This document shows positions 60,671 through 64,000 of a stretch of 64,000 nt of DNA, in pieces; position 1 is the stretch's first letter, and each line of letters opens with the position of its first letter. Both the position numbers and the translations under genes were made by a program. The notes under the pieces were generated by a model that was given only the letters and a program-made list of their open reading frames with translations, was not told where the DNA came from and did no database searches. Source of the DNA: Candidatus Trichofilum aggregatum (GTDB taxonomy: Bacteria > Chloroflexota > Anaerolineae > Promineifilales > Promineifilaceae); the NCBI GenBank assembly GCA_016716885.1, contig JADJUV010000038.1:6609-70608 (forward strand), in the 5' to 3' direction.

Positions 60671-63055
60671 TTACTCAACTCGGATCATTTGTAACCGGTA
60701 ATGATCATTGATCTGTTCGCCGTCGGTATTTACTACCGGCAGTCGCCAGCCTTCATTTTGCACCCACAACCCGGTAGATAGCCAATATTCCCCTGGTGGT
60801 GTATCAGCGGGAATGGTCAGGCGATGGACATCACGCACATATTGGTCGATAGGCCAGCGCGAAGTAGGGTAATCTCCAGGATTGAGTTTATCGGATTGCG
60901 CCCCGGAGACCAGTGAGCCATCGGCTCTTAGCAGGTGAACAAACACCTGATACCTAATATCTATTTCTTGTTGGGACTGCCAATACAGGGTTAATTCTAG
61001 CGTGTCGCCTACCGCGGCCGCAGACTGATCCACATCGTAACCCACCAAAGCAATCTGTCCGCCAAAATCCACCAGCACCTTCTGCTGCGCAGCCTCAACC
61101 GTGTAAGGGGCCGAATAACGGTGTAACCACCCCCCTGGCTCCAAAACAGCGATATAAAGGATAAACAAAAGGCTCACGGCTCCCAGTGGCACTGCCAATG
61201 TGCGACGATCTTCGTGGGTTGATTGGAGCCAATTCGTTGCGGCAATCGGTGATTGGTGTCGCCAAAACCGCAATGCGGCCGCGGCCGCGATCAGCACAGA
61301 CATACCAGACAAAACCCAGGCCCAGGTGCGGGGCGGGGTCGAGCCAAATTCCACCTCGACCAGATGAGTTCCCGCCGGAATCTCCATCGTGATAAACCCT
61401 TCGGGTCGCCCCAACTCAATGGACAACGGGGACCCATCTAACCGTACCTGCCAACCCGGAAACGCAAACAAAAAGAGGCGCAAGCGAAAAACTTCGGCGC
61501 TGGTGACGGTGTAACGAAAATGTAGCGGCCGCACCTCTTCACCTATTACCGTTGTTCCCGCAGGCATAGTAGCCCGGTTTACACGATCCACAGGCTGACC
61601 AGTAAGGAGCGCCTCCACCATCGTCGGTTGCGGTTTGGGTAATAACTCAACCGTTGCCGGTACAAAGTCCGCTGTAGAGGTTGTGCCCAACCAGCTTCCG
61701 GAACGCTCAATCGACAACACCCGAGCCGGGTCAGTGTCGCCAAAATCTTCGGGCCAGGGCACGGGCTGAGTTAGCGGCAAGGCCAAAAGAATGGGCGCGA
61801 TGATAAGCAAGGCTACGATGGCTGGCCGATACGTGTGCATCCGGGTGAATCGTAGTCCCGACAACCCGTAATGAACGCCGATGCCCGCCAGAATGGCCAG
61901 GAACGCGGCCGCGGGGCCTAATAATCGCCAGGGAAATTGCAGATAAGGCAAAACGGGAATGCTTTGCCACAAAAAGGTAGAGTGAGGCGACATGAGAAAG
62001 ATAAGGCCCAGCGCCCCACCTACAAAAAACCATTCCTGTAAGCGGCCGCGGCCGCGACGTGCCACCACACTCAACATACCAGCCCCACCCAAAAGCCACT
62101 GCGGAATGCCCAGGTTAAAGGCAAAAACGGCCCCTGATTCACGCCAATCAAGCCAGGGTGATGGGCCTAACAGTTGCTTCAAACTGAGAAAATGGGTACG
62201 AAAATCAAAATTGTCGTTCTGGCCGATTAATGTAGTAAGGTTGACGGCTTCCCGCTCCAGAAGGAGGGGCAACCAGAAGAATGCCGCCAGGGTAATGCCC
62301 AGAAAAAGGGCGAAAAATGGCACCAGCCGCAACTTGAATGGGGCCGGGCCGAGGGCTTTGTTCGCCTTGGAAGCGCGCCACGCAGCCACAGTCATCACCG
62401 TGAGCCACAGGGTCAGGATAGGGATAAACACCATGGCCATGAGATTATGGGTAAGCATGATGGCGGCGACGAGCAGAACGGAAAAGAGCCACGCGGCCGC
62501 ACCCGGGTTCCCCCTTTCTGCCTGTTTGTGCAAGCGATCAACGGCCCAGAGCGCCAGGGGAAACAGGCCAAAGCTGAATGATTCGGCCAGAACCCCACGG
62601 GCATGAGGGTCGGTGTAGACTACATACGGGGCATACAGGTAACACGCGGCCGCGACCCAGCCCGCTTCTCGCCCCCAGTTGTCCCGTACAAACCCATACA
62701 TCCCCAGCGCGGCCGCGAGCATACCCAGCTCAAACACGGCCTTCACCCCATCCACAGCATCCAATCCCGGCATCCATTCAACCAAAACGCCCACATAATA
62801 ACTCAGCGGTGCGTAATAATTAAAAATGGGGTAGCCATACCCATAATAAAAATTGGGTGCCCACCGAGGATACCATTCACCACCCCGGAGCAGGCGAGAT
62901 AGCTCAGCCAGACGGAAAATATGCAGTTCAGCGTCTGTCTCTTGAGGCAGCTCGGCCCGGCTCAAAAACGGCCACAATGCTACCAGGGCAATCACAATCA
63001 CCACCAGGTAACCCCACCAATCCCACTGCCCACACCAACGTTTTAGTCTATCCAT
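60671..63055 (-). CDS. Large membrane protein, PTPS-related/GT-C-like
   Basis: 794 residues. About 11-13 membrane helices in the first 440 residues with conserved-looking loops ETDAELHIFRLAELSRLL, YPRWAPNFYYGYGYPIFNYY and DPHARGVLAESFSFGLFP, matching the 6-pyruvoyl-tetrahydropterin-synthase-related membrane family (PF10131), which resembles YfhO and GT-C glycosyltransferases. Residues about 450-600 and the last 130 (LELTLYWQSQQEIDIRYQVF, VHLLRADGSL) are beta domains outside the membrane. ATG 63055. Ten GCGGCCGC copies occur here, including overlapping pairs at 61275 and 62043. Confidence 0.8.
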   Translation of the reverse strand: MDRLKRWCGQWDWWGYLVVIVIALVALWPFLSRAELPQETDAELHIFRLAELSRLLRGGEWYPRWAPNFYYGYGYPIFNYYAPLSYYVGVLVEWMPGLDAVDGVKAVFELGMLAAALGMYGFVRDNWGREAGWVAAACYLYAPYVVYTDPHARGVLAESFSFGLFPLALWAVDRLHKQAERGNPGAAAWLFSVLLVAAIMLTHNLMAMVFIPILTLWLTVMTVAAWRASKANKALGPAPFKLRLVPFFALFLGITLAAFFWLPLLLEREAVNLTTLIGQNDNFDFRTHFLSLKQLLGPSPWLDWRESGAVFAFNLGIPQWLLGGAGMLSVVARRGRGRLQEWFFVGGALGLIFLMSPHSTFLWQSIPVLPYLQFPWRLLGPAAAFLAILAGIGVHYGLSGLRFTRMHTYRPAIVALLIIAPILLALPLTQPVPWPEDFGDTDPARVLSIERSGSWLGTTSTADFVPATVELLPKPQPTMVEALLTGQPVDRVNRATMPAGTTVIGEEVRPLHFRYTVTSAEVFRLRLFLFAFPGWQVRLDGSPLSIELGRPEGFITMEIPAGTHLVEVEFGSTPPRTWAWVLSGMSVLIAAAAALRFWRHQSPIAATNWLQSTHEDRRTLAVPLGAVSLLFILYIAVLEPGGWLHRYSAPYTVEAAQQKVLVDFGGQIALVGYDVDQSAAAVGDTLELTLYWQSQQEIDIRYQVFVHLLRADGSLVSGAQSDKLNPGDYPTSRWPIDQYVRDVHRLTIPADTPPGEYWLSTGLWVQNEGWRLPVVNTDGEQINDHYRLQMIRVE

Positions 63056-63085
63056 AAAAGTTCCAGATTTCGATTTTCAGATTGA

Positions 63086-63178
63086 TCCTAACCTGGACAA
63101 GCCAGAATATTTATCCGCAGATTAACGCAGATTTGCGCTGATTAAAGAATCTGCGTTAATCCCCAAAATCTGCGGTTA
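63086..63178. repeat. Second copy of the 23-bp dispersed unit plus CGCAGATTAA inverted array
   Basis: 63086-63108 is identical to 11931-11953. It is followed by CCGCAGATTAACGCAGATT (63115-63133) and its near inverse AATCTGCGTTAATC...ATCTGCGG, forming a long imperfect hairpin. Confidence 0.8.
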
Positions 63179-63320
63179 AACTTCTTGCCATCTGTACAAG
63201 AAGTTGACTCGTAGTGTGCTGAAATCTGTCAACGAGAAACCCATTTCCGGGTAAAATCAAGTCAAGGTCGCTAATCCTAAATCGTCACTCATCAATCGTC
63301 AATTGACGCCGGAGAAACGT

Positions 63321-64000
63321 ATGGAAGCCGTCATTATTGGTTGTGGGGTATCGGGCTTAACCAGTGGAATAGTCTTACAAGAGGCCGGGTATCAAGTACG
63401 TATCATTACCCGTGAACTACCTGAAGAGACAACATCTAGTGTCGCGGCCGCGATCTGGTATCCCTACAAAGCCTATCCGGTTGAACGGGTTCTGGCCTGG
63501 GGACGCCACTCATTCCAAATCTACCAATCCCTATTCCAGGTTCCCGAAGCCGGTATCCAATTAGTCACCCTCTGGGAACTATTTCCTCATGTTGTCGCTG
63601 ATCCCTGGTGGCAAGAAGCGGTACCCCGGTTTAGTCACATCGCGGCCGCGGACCTGCCCCCAGGTTATGCCGATGGTTACGCTGTCGATGTGCCCCTTAT
63701 CGAAACGCCCCTCTACTTGAATTACCTGAGCCAACGGTTTCAGTCCGGGGGTGGAATTATCGAAAGAGGTGAGGTGAAAACACTGGCTGAGGTGGCGCGG
63801 CCGCGACGCCTTATCATCAACTGCACCGGCCTGGGCGCACGAGAACTTGTTGGCGACCCAGAACTTTATCCCATTCGCGGCCAGATAACCCGCCTCCAGG
63901 CCGACGGCCCCCTACCCACCATCCTCGACGAACATACAGCTTCAGGGCTTACCTACATCATTCCCCGGCGTGATGGCGTAGTTATTGGCGGCACGGCCCA
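63321..64000 (+). CDS. FAD-dependent D-amino-acid oxidase-like protein, partial
   Basis: Starts ATG 63321 with GGAG 8 nt upstream and runs off the right edge (226 codons seen). The FAD Rossmann motif VIIGCGVSGLTSGIVLQEAGY (residues 4-23) lies at the start, then TSSVAAAIWYPYKAYPVERVLAWG, typical of D-amino-acid and D-aspartate oxidases, LINCTGLGAREL-like IINCTGLGAREL and IPRRDGVVIGGT. Likely oxidative deamination of D-amino acids, or a glycine-oxidase-like role. Three GCGGCCGC palindromes, one in the Arg-Pro frame (VARPRR). Confidence 0.88.
   Translation, partial: MEAVIIGCGVSGLTSGIVLQEAGYQVRIITRELPEETTSSVAAAIWYPYKAYPVERVLAWGRHSFQIYQSLFQVPEAGIQLVTLWELFPHVVADPWWQEAVPRFSHIAAADLPPGYADGYAVDVPLIETPLYLNYLSQRFQSGGGIIERGEVKTLAEVARPRRLIINCTGLGARELVGDPELYPIRGQITRLQADGPLPTILDEHTASGLTYIIPRRDGVVIGGTA

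Noticed and set aside
3556..63802. GCGGCCGC abundance explained only by poly-Ala codon choice
   Set aside because: The octamer is also frequent in the Arg-Gly-Arg and Arg-Pro frames and in a noncoding terminator.

Overview
The window reads as bacterial chromosome of moderate GC content, most likely from a Chloroflexota lineage related to Anaerolineae. This rests on the gene families and style: lipoproteins with long Ser/Thr/Pro spacers, a DUF3105 protein, a SARP/NB-ARC/TPR regulator, a PTPS-related membrane protein, an RsmD with an APPQ active-site motif, and several TTG starts. It is inference; no rRNA gene is present to settle it. At least ten genes carry single-base frame breaks, mostly in homopolymer runs, which looks more like long-read assembly error than decay.

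Layout. 1-4.5 kb: a partial lipoprotein and a GbsR-type repressor with an ABC exporter. 4.6-13.3 kb: a minus-strand histidine operon, hisG-(DUF3592)-hisD-(GNAT)-hisC-hisB-hisH-hisA-hisF. It is preceded by a classical attenuator: a 26-codon leader peptide with six His in seven residues, then a 12-bp terminator hairpin. 13.7-23.6 kb: minus-strand surface, CAP-domain and unknown proteins, an E1-like (ThiF) enzyme and a dynamin-like GTPase. 23.8-27.5 kb: a glycine-betaine-type binding lipoprotein, tRNA-Gly(CCC), and a YgeY-like hydrolase paired with a YgeW-like carbamoyltransferase. 27.7-31.5 kb: a very large SARP-NB-ARC-TPR regulator ending in a Ser/Thr kinase. 31.8-44.4 kb: three ABC exporter half-transporters (the last two look like a heterodimer), a DUF3105 protein, two SPFH proteins, a LysM/M23 peptidase, an SDR and RarD. 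44.5-64 kb: PhoD-like phosphatase, a degenerate response regulator, rpsT, M1 peptidase, pcm, a flippase, a molybdopterin-fold protein, a multicopper oxidase, an ArsA-like ATPase with a cyclic-2,3-diphosphoglycerate-synthetase-like GTPase, a Xer recombinase, punA, rsmD, a large membrane protein, and the start of a D-amino-acid oxidase.

Two genome-scale signals overlie the genes. First, the 8-bp palindrome GCGGCCGC (usually as CGCGGCCGCG) occurs about 115 times, roughly once per 560 bp, in all three reading frames and in both arms of one terminator. This is a highly iterated palindrome analogous to, but different from, cyanobacterial HIP1. Second, several families of short-period repeats (AGAGACTG, CTCGAAACTTGAAA, GGAACTCATA, ACACAGAGA, ACGAATTAA) fill intergenic spaces, supply the stop codons of hisA, hisB, hisD and hisG, and have inserted in frame inside hisF and hisC.
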